DNA from: Paracentrotus lividus
Lineage: Eukaryota; Echinodermata; Echinoidea; Camarodonta; Echinidae
Assembly: GCA_940671915.1 (NCBI GenBank)
Contig: CALNVZ010003426.1
Span: forward strand, 47,509,954 to 47,573,953
Reading direction: 5' to 3'
Length of the DNA stretch: 64,000 nt
The translations under genes and the position numbers were made by a program. Below the pieces are notes generated by a model. The model did no database searches and was not told the DNA's origin. It worked only from the letters and a program-made list of their open reading frames with translations. Positions 1-32,400 of this stretch are shown here, one piece after another; the first letter of the stretch is position 1, and every line of letters starts with the position of its first letter.

Positions 1-793
1 CTTCTAGCTATTAACTTTTCGTTTACCTTGTTTCCTTATGCAGCGTCTAGACTTGCGAGTTTTATCAGTACCAAAACAGAGCCCCCATGTGGATGTTGCA
101 CTGGTTTTCCGTTAAAGCAAGTACATCCATGGTTTAAGCAAGCCTTTGGAAATATTTCACCGGTTCCAAGGTGACTTTCTATAAGTCACTTAAGTTGCAC
201 TTAGACACAACGCGCTTTGAATGGATGCCACCTATTTTCTCCACTTAAGTCAAACTTAATGTGTTAATTAAAGTTGGTTCACCAGGATTACCTATCAGGA
301 AACAATTTCTTTGCCGTCGGGATATTGATTGGATTGCCTGTCAATGCGATTCGAAATAGTTGCTAAACATAGACATCATCATAATCTGCTGGACTGGACG
401 GTATATTGAAAAAGTTGACATATTCGACCTACATTACAGATGAGACGGAAAATATATTTCTGATCCAAATTATTCCAGAGGATAGCGATCTGATACGCTA
501 CTCATCTGTTTGACAGGGATTTAAATTTTATTTGTTTATTGATTTTCTTTTATTTTCCTGTTAGAAAAGCAAGACAGAAAACAAAAAGTCGAACGTAATT
601 GCTTCAAGCTTTTATCCAATTAGGGACTTGTAACGTGTACTTAGCGGATGTCCAGTCTAGCACAACCAGACTCGATAATCTTTGAATGGGAAACTTTTGA
701 AATGTTTTTCACAACCGTGATCTTAAATTTAACATGTTTGAAGACATATAGTTTCGATTATAATAATTACCGACTGGTACTTCCAAAGTGAAT
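1..793. other. Upstream flank of the receptor phosphatase gene, no gene seen
   Basis: AT-rich sequence with no open frame of interest and no recognisable repeat. It may contain the promoter and 5' UTR of the receptor phosphatase gene if the ATG at 794 is its start. I see no TATA box or initiator convincing enough to call. Confidence 0.4.
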
Positions 794-903
794 ATGAGCT
801 TCGGGATTTTGTATACAACATATCTTTTCTTTCTGGAATATAGTGGACACCTAATAGGAATAAACGCTGTTCAACATGCATGCCAATGTATTCTTTCTCA
901 TCG
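794..903 (+). CDS. Candidate signal-peptide first exon of the receptor tyrosine phosphatase
   Basis: An ATG at 794 opens 36 codons that begin MSFGILYTTYLFFLEYSG, a short hydrophobic stretch with the look of a secretory signal peptide. The frame runs into a strong donor, CG|GTAAGT, at 904. The exon ends with two bases left over (phase 2), while the next confirmed exon at 3300 needs one base left over (phase 1). The two therefore cannot be joined directly, and at least one small exon between 904 and 3299 would be required. The position, hydrophobic start and donor support the call. The phase mismatch and lack of other evidence keep it tentative. Confidence 0.35.
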
Positions 904-1265
904 GTAAGTGGAAATATGAGGGCTTTGATTAGATTTGACAGTTTTATTAATCATGTAATATAATTCACTTATATTGCACCACGATTATAATTATGTAGTT
1001 TCCTATTCGTAAGCGCGAGACTTATAAATTACCCCTAAACTATCGCCTTGTTGCGCTCATAAGGCTTTTAATTGGAGTATTGAAGGAACGCTTTCTTACC
1101 GATACTAATAGTTCACCTTTGTCAGTGTTTGTCCATTGGTTAAAGGTGGCAAATGTGCTACTATTTTAGCAAAATGTGCATACATGAACTAAATTGTTAA
1201 GCCTACAACTTTGTTTTGGTAGAAATGTGGCGTCAGCATAATACCGTAAAAAATCATTATTATCT

Positions 1266-1400
1266 TTAAAGTAATGTACTCAAATGTCTTTCCAAGGAAA
1301 TAAGTGTTGTACTAGGGATTCGAACCACACATTGACCCCTGCATTGTTTTGCCTTAAACCACAACTCCAGTATTTGTATAACGCAAAAAGCGATAAAGGT
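1266..1400 (-). repeat. tRNA-derived SINE-like sequence (pol III A and B boxes)
   Basis: Read on the minus strand, 1326-1315 is GGTTCGAATCCC, a perfect pol III B box. About 35 bases upstream, near 1362-1351, is GGTTTAAGGC, which fits a degraded A box. The spacing is that of a tRNA promoter, but the surrounding sequence does not fold as an intact tRNA that I can see. A SINE head of tRNA origin is the best reading. Confidence 0.5.
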
Positions 1401-1926
1401 GGAAAAGGACCGATGGGTATAACAGCCTTTTCCACCCCTAATAAAAACGCTGTCATTTTTCGACCTTTGAAGGGGTAATTTACCCGTTTCCACCCTTCAT
1501 TTTTTAAAGAGTATATATAGGCCTGTACCTCTCCACATGACTATTTGGATTAATTTACGCACTTAAAGGGGTATGATCGTGACAATTTTCATCTCAAGGT
1601 CAGCGCTCAATGTGCGTGTTCATGATGACGTGATGTTTAGATGTGACACGTGTTTGATTGAATACAACACAGTTAGGGGGTGTGGAGGGGGCCTGGTTGA
1701 CCCACTCCTCAACTTCACACATGCCTGATTGTTTACAGGGGTTCTTTTGCTATGTGGGGCCAGCAGATCGAAGCACAAGTAACGTGTTTGTTTATTGCGT
1801 TACTTAGTAAATAATCGACTTGACCCACTGCTCGCCCCTTTCCATAATCTTGGAAAGACATATACCCTGCGGGAAAAATACGACGTGAAACAAACAATGT
1901 TTAATTCGAGCATTTTAACAATTTGA

Positions 1927-2040
1927 ATAGCATTTTCACAGTGTGAACGCTCTGTGGATAACCACTCCGCAGTGTGATATAATCTTTCACACTTTCACAT
2001 TGTGAGACACTCTGTTTTCTCAAGCAGTGTGTGAACCACA
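1927..2040. repeat. Cluster of 'cacagtgtgaac' words
   Basis: Variants of CACAGTGTGAAC or its complement recur several times in about 110 bases (1934, 1970, 1990, 2025). A second cluster of the same word lies at 4440-4850. This is probably part of one dispersed repeat family. I see no coding potential. Confidence 0.4.
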
Positions 2041-3299
2041 AACAATTACCTTCTTGTAATTTAAAGTAAATTCAAGAAAATGCAAGGGCGTGAATAACAG
2101 GAGGGGCAAAAATCAGCCTGTTCCATTACAAAACCATGACAAACCACATATTTCTCCAGCACTTTGACAGGAACTATCTGACAGCAGCGAATCGGATTTG
2201 TGGCATGCTCTTATAGCAATACCTAATATTACTTCTAACAAGGAGCTAAAACAAAGGAGCTAAAACAACTGTCATAACGTTATACCTTCTGTCACGTCCA
2301 TTCCACTTATATCATTAGACGCAAACTTATGTTTTAGTTGATCTTAAAGTCTCACGTCAACCTGTGTAATCTACCTGAACCCTAAACCAAACCACGTGGA
2401 TCTAAACGATATGCTGGAGCTTAACATATTGAGCTGAAGCATTACTGAACAAATCTCCAAATATGTCATCGAATGTGAATGTAGTTTTCGACAGCGATAT
2501 TTTGGATGTGAAAAAAATCTTATCCTTTATATCCATTTCCAGTTCATACTGGTTAAACCCTAGACGATCCATTTAAATGTGTATAGATGTAGACAGTGAC
2601 ACACTGAAATAAATTCAGTATTAAAACGGTAATACCGAGGAAAAGAATTAAACCCCCTGTTCACATGTGTTATGATAATGCAAAAAGGGAAAGACTTTCA
2701 TGCTTATCCCATCTGATATTTAAAATAATTCTGACCTTTTTTAATAATGTAACAGAGAATTGGCAATTAATATCAAAGGGAAATTTGCAAATTGAATGAT
2801 ATAAACAAACATATTCTTGAAGTTTGATTCGGGTTATTGAAAGCTTTTGATTCATTAACCAGCCCAAGTGCCATTTTTAAAAAGAAACAAAAATCACATT
2901 CTAGGAGGATCATTTTCTACCCTTTCTTATGTTACCTCAGTCAAGAAAAATGAGCCAGGAATAACAAAGTTTGTGCACTTATAGACAAATGAATTTGTTT
3001 TCACAGGATGCATGTCATAGCAGTTACAGTTGACCAAAATAAACTTTATACCGATCATCAACTAAACGGAGTGGGTCATGATTTAGGTGTCATATCAAAA
3101 GGACGGAACATGAATTCTATATAAGAAAAGAGAAAAAATAATTCAACTGAAGTACAAAAAAAATTCATAAGATAACTGGTAGCAGACTTGCATCTGAATC
3201 ATTTGAAAGGTTTTCAAAGTCCCTGAAGTCCTAAATGGTGTTTGTGTTATTGTAATTCTAAAGAAGCGTCCATTTTGTCTCTTTTCTGTCATCACACAG

Positions 3300-24183
<20,884 letters not shown>

Positions 24184-24329
24184 AGGGGGGGCAAGATTAC
24201 ACCCCTCCCATCTCATTCCTTTCCTATTCTTAGATGTGCTCTTAAACACTTTTACCTTCACTTGAAACCTGAGTTTTGAACTCACCGTAATCCCTATATG
24301 ACATATTTAGCAGACAAGTTTAATTTTAA

Positions 24330-24808
24330 AGGGAAGTTCACCCTGGTATCAAATTCATTTAAAAAATGCAGAAAAATAAAAGGAAAATATGAGTGATGGT
24401 TGGAAGAAAATCGACCAAATAATGAATTGAAATAAAAATGAATTGAAATAACAAACATTGGTTCTTTGACAACACCTGCAAGATGCTCTCCTATGTGTTG
24501 TGTATATAATTATTTATAAATTGTCATTTTTTTCAGAAGAATATCAATTATTTCACCTATGCTGTTGATATATGATCAAAACTATATTCATATTGATCCC
24601 TCAATGAAAAAGGACAAGCTAATGGAATTTACATACACAATACATGGGAGGGCTGCTCGCATGCGACATCGCCAAATCAAAATGTCAAACATTCATAGCT
24701 TTATTATTTGCTTGTTGATATTCTTCAAACATTCACTCATATTTTTCCTTTATTTTTCTGCATTTTTTTAAAACCAATTCAATTCCAGAGTGAGAGTGAA
24801 CATTCCCT
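24330..24808. mobile_element. MITE with TTAA target duplication (Kolobok-like), copy 2
   Basis: A diverged second copy of the 21829 element. The left end is AGGGAAGTTCACCCTGG, the right end is degraded (CCAGAGTGAGAGTGAACATTCCCT), and TTAA lies at both borders (24326-24329, 24809-24812). It is 479 bp and starts 147 bases after the PTP stop codon, so it probably sits in the 3' UTR. Confidence 0.75.
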
Positions 24809-25554
24809 TTAAGTTTTAACAAAGAACCAAATCATACAAGTACTTTCATTTTCATCCTGCTTCAGTTCATAGTCCATTAGACACTCTAGATGGTTATTTA
24901 GAGAAAACCATAATATATGCAAACTGAAAAAGAAATTATGAATCTCATGAGACACATTCAGAAAGTTTTCTTGGATATCAGACAAGTTGAGAACTTGAAG
25001 ATTGTAATATAAGTTTAGAACAATGTTTTATGTATGTTATTATGTTGAATACTAGTACATAGTTGTTATGTAAGTTATTGTTTTGTGGCTATTTATTTTG
25101 TGCAATATGATTTTCTAGGGTATAAGTTATCATTTTGTTTTGATACTTCGTGTGCTTTTTTCGAGAAAGATAATCATAATTCTGTGGATAGAATTTCATA
25201 TGAAGATTTTGTGAATGATATGAGTACATTCTGCTAATATGCATAGTTGTTAATATGTCCATGGAACATTTTTACAAAGTCAATATTTTGTTCATTGAAT
25301 TTCAAATACAATCTGTCAACATGGATTATGTTTCTGTGACGGAACATTATGCTACTTTGTTTTTCCAATGTAAATTACTTTGACATTAAAATGGAACAAG
25401 TAATTACTGACTGAAGAGAAAGTTCGTGTTAAATTTATCACATTGTTTCAGGAAAAATATTGAAATGGTGTATTCCAAATTCGACACTCAGATAGGGGAA
25501 ATCAAATTAAGAGTGAAAACATGAATATTTTAACCTTATGCTTCTCTCTTCCTT

Positions 25555-25640
25555 GAATCCCTTTCCCCCTCTCTCCTTCCCACTCCCCCCTCTCCCCCCC
25601 CCCCTCTTCTCTCCCCCCCCCTCTCTCTCTCTCTCTCTGT
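25555..25640 (+). repeat. CT-rich low-complexity tract
   Basis: Blocks of C8-C9 are mixed with (TC)n, ending in a (CT)9-10 run. It is a simple repeat. The frames across it are artefacts. Confidence 0.85.
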
Positions 25641-27239
25641 TTTTCTTGTATGTCCCCTTTTCAACGGAATCTGTAAATAACAGAAACATTCCATCATTGT
25701 TCATTAGAATTTTGCTGCAATGTTTTTATCACTTATATTCTGTATGAAAGAAATCATGGTTACATTTTTATGTACTTGTTGGGAAAGCATTGGTCGTAAA
25801 TGAGGAGTTTGTAGATCTTTATCTTGTCATCGCTACTGGACAATGTATAATGTTCATTAATTTCAAAATACAATTACAAATAATTGTTATTAAATTTACG
25901 ATCAAAAGATTTTATACCCTCATCTTGAAGGGATCTGCTTTTATTACTTTAGGTAATTACTTGCCTTCTGGCAGACTTTTCTATGAACAATTTGGCAAGT
26001 AAACTTGTTTCAAACTCTTTGTTCTTTTAAAACAAATTTTTTTTCTATAAAAAAATCTGAAATACTGAGTAACAATTAAGATGCATAGAGTTAAAGAAAA
26101 TTAATGTATTGCCTAGATATTTTGAATAGGCTTTATTTTGTTAAAAGAAAAGTGCGTAGATGTTGTGTAATATTGTGAGATAATTGTTCAGTACTAAATA
26201 TGCAAAATGCTTTTTATCTCTTGTTTCTTCTTGTACTACGTGTTAGAAGTGTTTTTAAATGTGAACTTCTTGTACATACATTAAATCATGACAACGTTAT
26301 CAATCTTCAAAGTTAGAAAATGAATGATTTTAATCATGTCTTAATCTATTTTACATTAATGAAAAATGTACAAAATTTCACTAGCAATTTCATATTAAAT
26401 CATGATACAAGGTGTAGCAGCAAAAATAAAATAAAATCTACTTTTTTGATAAAACATGATTACAACGTAGCATATTTTGGCATGAAATATGAAGGAATTT
26501 GAACAATAGAAGACAGAGGAAATATTTTTTAAAGGAAAATTAATATAAAGAACAAAAACGATGACTCTTCAATTTAATAAGAAAATCTGAATGTAGCTAA
26601 CAGATATTTTGTTCATTTAATGATTCATTAATAATTACATGTAGTCTATCACAAAGATAAAATATCAGCCGATGAAAAATTACTATTCACAATTTTTTTT
26701 TCTTGTGAATGCCTGTTCAACAATAAATGAAATTCAAAATGTTACACCTCACTAACATTTCAAAACCAACCTTAACAAAACAAAAGTCACGAAGTCATAG
26801 CCATGATAGGTTGATGGAATTTTTTCTGGCATGTGGCAGTCTTGTACAAGTTTCTTCATTGTTACAGGGGAAACTTTCTCATGTTTGTAAAAAATGGCTT
26901 TGTCTCACTGTGACAACCTTTGAGGCGACAACTGGCAAGTATTATGAGTGGCTGAAAGTGCCATAAATAATGTTTAATATGAAAAAACAAAGATGGAAAT
27001 AAATAAAGAGTCGGAAATAGACATTGAGATAACGCAGAAATAAAGTTAACTACATGTATAGAATCAAAGAAAAGTGCAGAAATTAAGACATCTGCGGAAA
27101 TCAGCAAATGCAGAAATATATCGCATAATATAGATTAAAAATTCAAAATCTAGTCGTACATGGAGAAGATATGCCCTTTTGGCCACTCATAATATTCGCT
27201 AATTATTGTTTCAGAGATCACCACAGACAGAGAGGGTCA

Positions 27240-27605
27240 TATGGTTTACATTTTGTATATCCACTTGGTCAACAGCAATGGTCCAATTCTCAAATTGTCT
27301 AACGCCACATACGCTAAACCTATTTGATGTACGAACAATATGGTCTAATATCCACTAAGTCTGATACATACTTGGTCTAATTGCCAATTTGCCTAACTGC
27401 ATTTTTTCTAATTCCAAAATGAATATTTGATCTATTACCAGTTTGTTGCAGGTAAGAGACTTGGTGGTGTTAGACCAAGTGAACATTAGACGAAATGGGC
27501 ATTAGATGAAATGGTGTTGGGCCATGAAGGGATGAGAACAAACGGGCATTAGTCAAAGTAGGTTTAGACCAAGTGGCGGTTTACCAATCATAAGACCAAA
27601 CATAA
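27240..27605. mobile_element. 'GGTCTAAT/ATTAGACC' inverted-repeat element, copy 1
   Basis: The left half is built from words such as GGTCTAAT, CCACTTGGTC and CAATTTGTCTAA. The right half has their complements (ATTAGACC, GACCAAGTG, GTTTAGACCAAGTGG). The ends, ...ATCCACTTGGT and ACCAAGTGGCGGTTTACC, are mutually inverted. It is a non-autonomous palindromic repeat with no coding sequence. A second copy is at 28830-29285. Confidence 0.65.
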
Positions 27606-28145
27606 CAAGAGGGTACCACTATGTCCTATTGTCCTGCTCATTTTTGTATGCTAGTACAATAAATATTACAACAAGCTTTTGAATTTCATGTTTGTACGTG
27701 TACTTAATAAGGCCACTCTTGCCTTTTTGTGATCTGTAAACCTCATTAAAAACATCTTGGAAGATAATCAATTTAAAACCGAGTGTAATGTGTCTATTTT
27801 TTGAGTAATTGAATGTCGTTTTGTGTTGGTGTTGAGGGAAAGAAATATTACGTAATCCATTATATCAAAATGAGACACAAGCCCCCGGGGTTGCCAACCC
27901 AGAGCGTCAAGAAAATCGGGGGGGGGGGGGGGAATTTTGGGGGAAAATATTTCTTAATTTTCTGAATCTGTAACGTTTCAACAGGTGTGCTCTGTAAAAA
28001 AAAGGGAGTAAAAGTGACAAGGGGAAAGTAAAAATGTATTATTCTGCCGATATTCTTGACTCTTCTCTGGTGACCTGTGTCCCATTTTGATACGAGTCAC
28101 ATACGGTTTGAACTTTGGCAGAAGATCTGAGGGGGCTAAGCTGTG

Positions 28146-28312
28146 CAGTGGAAGATCCAGGATTTTTTTTGTTTTTTTTGTTTTTGTTTTTTTTTTTTTT
28201 TTTGGGGGGGGGGAGGGTTGTGCTGCCGAAATTTTCTGATTTTTAACATTTAATGTCAATGAGTGGTTATCAAATTATAGGGGGGGGGGGACGTGCCCTG
28301 GATCCGCCTTTG
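28146..28312 (+). mobile_element. Short element with 'GATCCAGG' / 'CCTGGATCCGCC' ends
   Basis: It begins CAGTGGAAGATCCAGGA and ends CCCTGGATCCGCCTTTG, and it holds a long T-run followed by a G10 run and a second G-run. It belongs to the same family as 14451-14612. Confidence 0.5.
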
Positions 28313-28829
28313 CTGTCGCATTGAATCTTTGTTTGAATAAGAGTGAAGATACATTATATTTTCATAGAATATATATTTTTTCCTGGTTCTTTGAAACTTT
28401 AGTTTACCAACTGGTTTTCCACATACAAGTAGCCATCATTGAACAGAGACACACAGTACAATGGACAATTACACATTTTGGTCTTGTGTTTCGATATCCA
28501 CAAAAAGGCAAAAATAGTACAAAATGGAAAAAACATTGGACTGTCCAACTTAAAACTAATAAAAATGTCAACCTTTTTTTTTTAATAGTAATTTCTGACT
28601 GTTTTAAAGTCATCTTTCAGCTGCCTTTCTTCTCATTTTGGTAATACATTTTGAACCAAATCAGATTCTTATTGATACCACTCTCTGTCTGTCTATAAAG
28701 CGTTTCATGAAGTACAAGTGTGCCAACATCCCAGATTTACAAAGTACAAATAGTGGTGTACTTGTGCTTATGACAATTTCAGGGAATGCCGCCCTGGTTC
28801 TTTGCCGAAACAGTGCTCCAAGCCTAGGG

Positions 28830-29285
28830 TTAACCAAACGGTTATCCACTTGGCCTTACAGAAGGTGGTCCAATTTTCTGATCGTCTAATAATTCATGGG
28901 CTAAATGCATTTAGTCTACTAACAATTTGATCTAATTTCCGCTTAGTCTAATACATACTTGGTCTAAATTCTCATTTGGTCTAATCAACAATTTGTCTAA
29001 TGACCAAATGGTTTCATTGCATTTTTGTCTAATTCCCAAAAGAATATTTGGTCTATTACTAGTTTGTTACATTTAATTGACATATGCAGACCAAGGGGAC
29101 ATTAGACAAAATGGAAATTACACAATGTGGTAAATAGGCAGAGCAGCAATTAATTAGACCAAAATGTTATTAGATGAACTAGGTGTCAGACGAAATGCAA
29201 TTAGACCATGTGGGACGAGACCAATCGGGCATTAGTCAAAGTTCGTTTAGAACAAGTGGCAATTTACCAACCAAATAAGGTTGGT
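28830..29285. mobile_element. 'GGTCTAAT/ATTAGACC' inverted-repeat element, copy 2
   Basis: Same word content and order as 27240-27605: a left half with GGTCTAATT and TTTGTCTAAT, a central 'gaatatttggtctattactagtttgtt' shared with copy 1, and a right half with ATTAGACC and AACAAGTGGCAATTTACC. It ends about 150 bases past the SSBP1 stop codon. Confidence 0.65.
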
Positions 29286-29434
29286 GGCAAGCATAAACAC
29301 AGGTCATACCCTTTTGAATGAGCCTTTACCATTACACCCTTATTAGGATGTTTTCTCTGAATTGGTGCAGGTTATAGTGGTTTTCTGGAAGGCAAGGACT
29401 TCAACACCATGTTACAACTCACTTTTTACCCCAT

Positions 29435-32400
29435 TCAATAGTCGTCTCTTCTGTTTTCACTATTCAGGAAGATCACGTCATCTGTAAAGATAGAAGACAA
29501 AAAGAATAGTCGAATGAAAGTTAAACTGCATTGGTGATAAATCCACAAAATTAAACTTTTGATCCAAATGCAAATTGAAAAAAGGCAAAATATATTCACC
29601 TCCAAATTTTCGACTGAACACTTCAGTGTGGAACATCGTCGCCCCAGCTCTGTCTCGTCGGAAGTCTCGCAGCACATCCACATTGAGTCGCCGGGACATA
29701 CCGTGGATCTTGACAAGGTTGAGATATTAGACAGGGAGGACAGATGGTTTGAGAGAGGAGTGAAGGAAGCCATCTACATAAGGGCGCACCAACCATCGCT
29801 GAATCGTGACGGGGGCCGATACAAACTTCCCAGAGTTTATGACCCGATTCTTCGCCGCTACGTCACTTCCGGCAGTGGTGATCAGACGGGTCATTTCCCT
29901 GAAGAAGACTGAAGTGTTCAGTCGAAAATTTGGAGGTGAATATATTTTGCCTTTTTTCAATTTGCATTTGGATCAAAAGTTTAATTTTGTGGACAAAAAG
30001 AATAGATTAAGCAATGTGTGAATCACACCAAGCAGCGACAGTCCCACCCTATTATAACAAAGTACTCAAGACCAAGCCAACTGCCTCAATTAAAATAATG
30101 AAATCAAGACTTTTTCATACCAGTTTAAACTCACCTGCTATAATGCTAGTCTGATACACCTTGATGCCATCATTGTTTGTGTATTCACTGTAGTCCAGCT
30201 TTCCTGTTACGTACAACCTATCACTGGGATGAGATACAAAGAAAGAGAAAAGAACAATTCTAAGCTAATTTCAACATTGAGTAGTAATAATAATGATAAT
30301 AATATTCTGTAGTTATAGATAACCTAATACATAGTTATACTACGTAGTAGCAGTATAAGTAATACATTGTAGAATTACAGTGTAAGCTGATTATAACAAG
30401 CATGAATACTACAAGCTTTAATAACGATACAATTCTAACAGTGCCAATTTCAAATATGAGCCTATTTGTTCAGTATAGCCAGATTTTGTTATACTGTAAG
30501 AACAGAATTGGAGCCGACGGCCATTTTTGCGGCATGAAGCTTTCACAAATTGTCGACCATCAAGTTACTTGTACAGTGTACAGTATTGTATTGGCAGTTA
30601 TGCAGGTATTTTGTTTTCGCTAATCTTGCCTCCTCTGGAAATCTGTATCATGCGCTCAAAATAATCTAGTCTTACAGTAACAAGATTATTGGCTTAGTCC
30701 CGAGCATCTTGTCATAATTGGAACAGACTAAAGTAGATCTGATATCAGGTTTATATTCTTTATTCTCTCCAAACTGGAACTGGACTTTTCAGAATAAAGC
30801 TACCTACCCTTTCTTACAGTATGTATAGACAATATCCACTAAGCCTGGCTTGAAGATACAGACACGATGCCAGCTTGTCTTCTGAAAGAAATCTCCTGAA
30901 ATAGGATTAAAAATAAATGAAGATTGAAGTACTTCATTGTTGATTTCATGCTAAATCTATTTGACATTAAAATTCTAAAAATACACATAATCAACTTCAT
31001 ACACACCCACAATAGAAGTTTACATAAAATGACATTGAGGTTTTTAAATAGTAATCAGTACTGCCAACCTAAAATCGTATTTTTGTCTTTTTCATTTGGA
31101 TAAGGGGTACCAAACTCATTAAATGTCAATAATTATTCAGATCATAAAAATGTCAATCCCCATCCACCTGTCGACCTGAAAACCTTTTATTATTCAATTA
31201 TTTTCAATAGAAAACAAGGTAAATATGCCAAACATTTTGACAAGTGTGTCATCCCTGCACCAAAGGCATTCGTTCTGGTAAATGAGGGACATAGACAATT
31301 CATTGAACAATTAAATGTTTTCTATGAAGACAGGTGCGATGTAGTATGGCATGATGGTGATGTGCATTCATAGACATCTATAGATCTTAGTACCCCCTTA
31401 AGAAGCGAAAGAGGATAGAAAAAGTACGGAATACGATTTTTTGTTGGCAGGTCTGAGTAATTATTAGTGTTTTACAACACCTTTAAATTTATATCTCCTT
31501 TATTACCACAATTTATAATCACACAAAGACATTTGACATCATGGATTCTGGCACATGTATATCCTTTTCTACAAATGGAACAATATAAGGGCTTATTCAA
31601 CATATTTCATTCCAAATTTCCTTCGTTGCCAACAGTGCCCAGTAACATAAAGACTTGCAGCCAATTGCAAATTTATAGTAACCATTCAAGATCCATATTG
31701 CATATAATTACATAATAGTCATACTATGAACGAATCAGAATGGATGTGTCAAATTTTCAAATGATCCCAATTCTTGACATTACAGGACAAAGAACTAGCA
31801 AGGATCTGTAATACCTGCTCCATCTGGATCTTTGTTCTTGATGTTTTCACTGGTTGCTAAGGAGAAAGATGCCATGGGATGAGCCTCGCTTCCTTTCAGC
31901 TCAACATCTCGCCCCACCCTACCTAGTAGAGTGACTTGATTGATACCTGTGTTGAGAAGAAAGAGAGAGAAGGGTTCAGAATGATGCTATGGGATGTGCC
32001 TCTCTCACTCTCAGCTGAACACCTCGCCTAACTTCTAACTCTGTCAATTGATCATTTAAATTACATATTTATAAGAAATTCTTAATGTCAACAATTCTTA
32101 TTAATACAATGCAATGAAAGGAGGGGGTTAACACTACATGATACTCATTGCTATTGTCTGAGCTTCCGAACAGCAGATTAAAATGCACGTATTTGTGAAT
32201 AGATTGTGACAAGGTAAGTCAAACTTGGCAGTCCGCTGAATGCGCCGTGAGTCTAAGGAAGCGAGCAAATAAAGTTAACAGGTTGTGAAATAATACTTTG
32301 AATTTGCCTGATGACAACATACAATTTTAAATTGTCTTGGTCACATCTTCTAGACAGCAAAATTTTGAAAACCAAAAGGTATTAGAAAAAAATTTCCATA

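Larger units (their letters stand above)
24184..29434. other. 3' UTR or intergenic stretch between the convergent PTP receptor and SSBP1 genes
   Basis: The region holds no recognisable coding exon. Several AATAAA words (26423, 26722, near 27659) could serve as poly(A) signals for the phosphatase, but I cannot choose one. It contains a TTAA-flanked MITE (24330-24808), a CT-rich tract (25555-25640), two 'ggtctaat' repeats, a G14 run at 27919 and a GGATCCAGG element (28146-28312). Confidence 0.5.

Noticed and set aside
24184-27700. Assigning a single poly(A) site to the phosphatase
   Set aside because: At least three AATAAA words are equally plausible by eye, and transcript data would be needed.
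30402-30623. 73-codon plus-strand frame in an SSBP1 intron
   Set aside because: No family resemblance or splice context. Intronic to a confirmed gene on the other strand.
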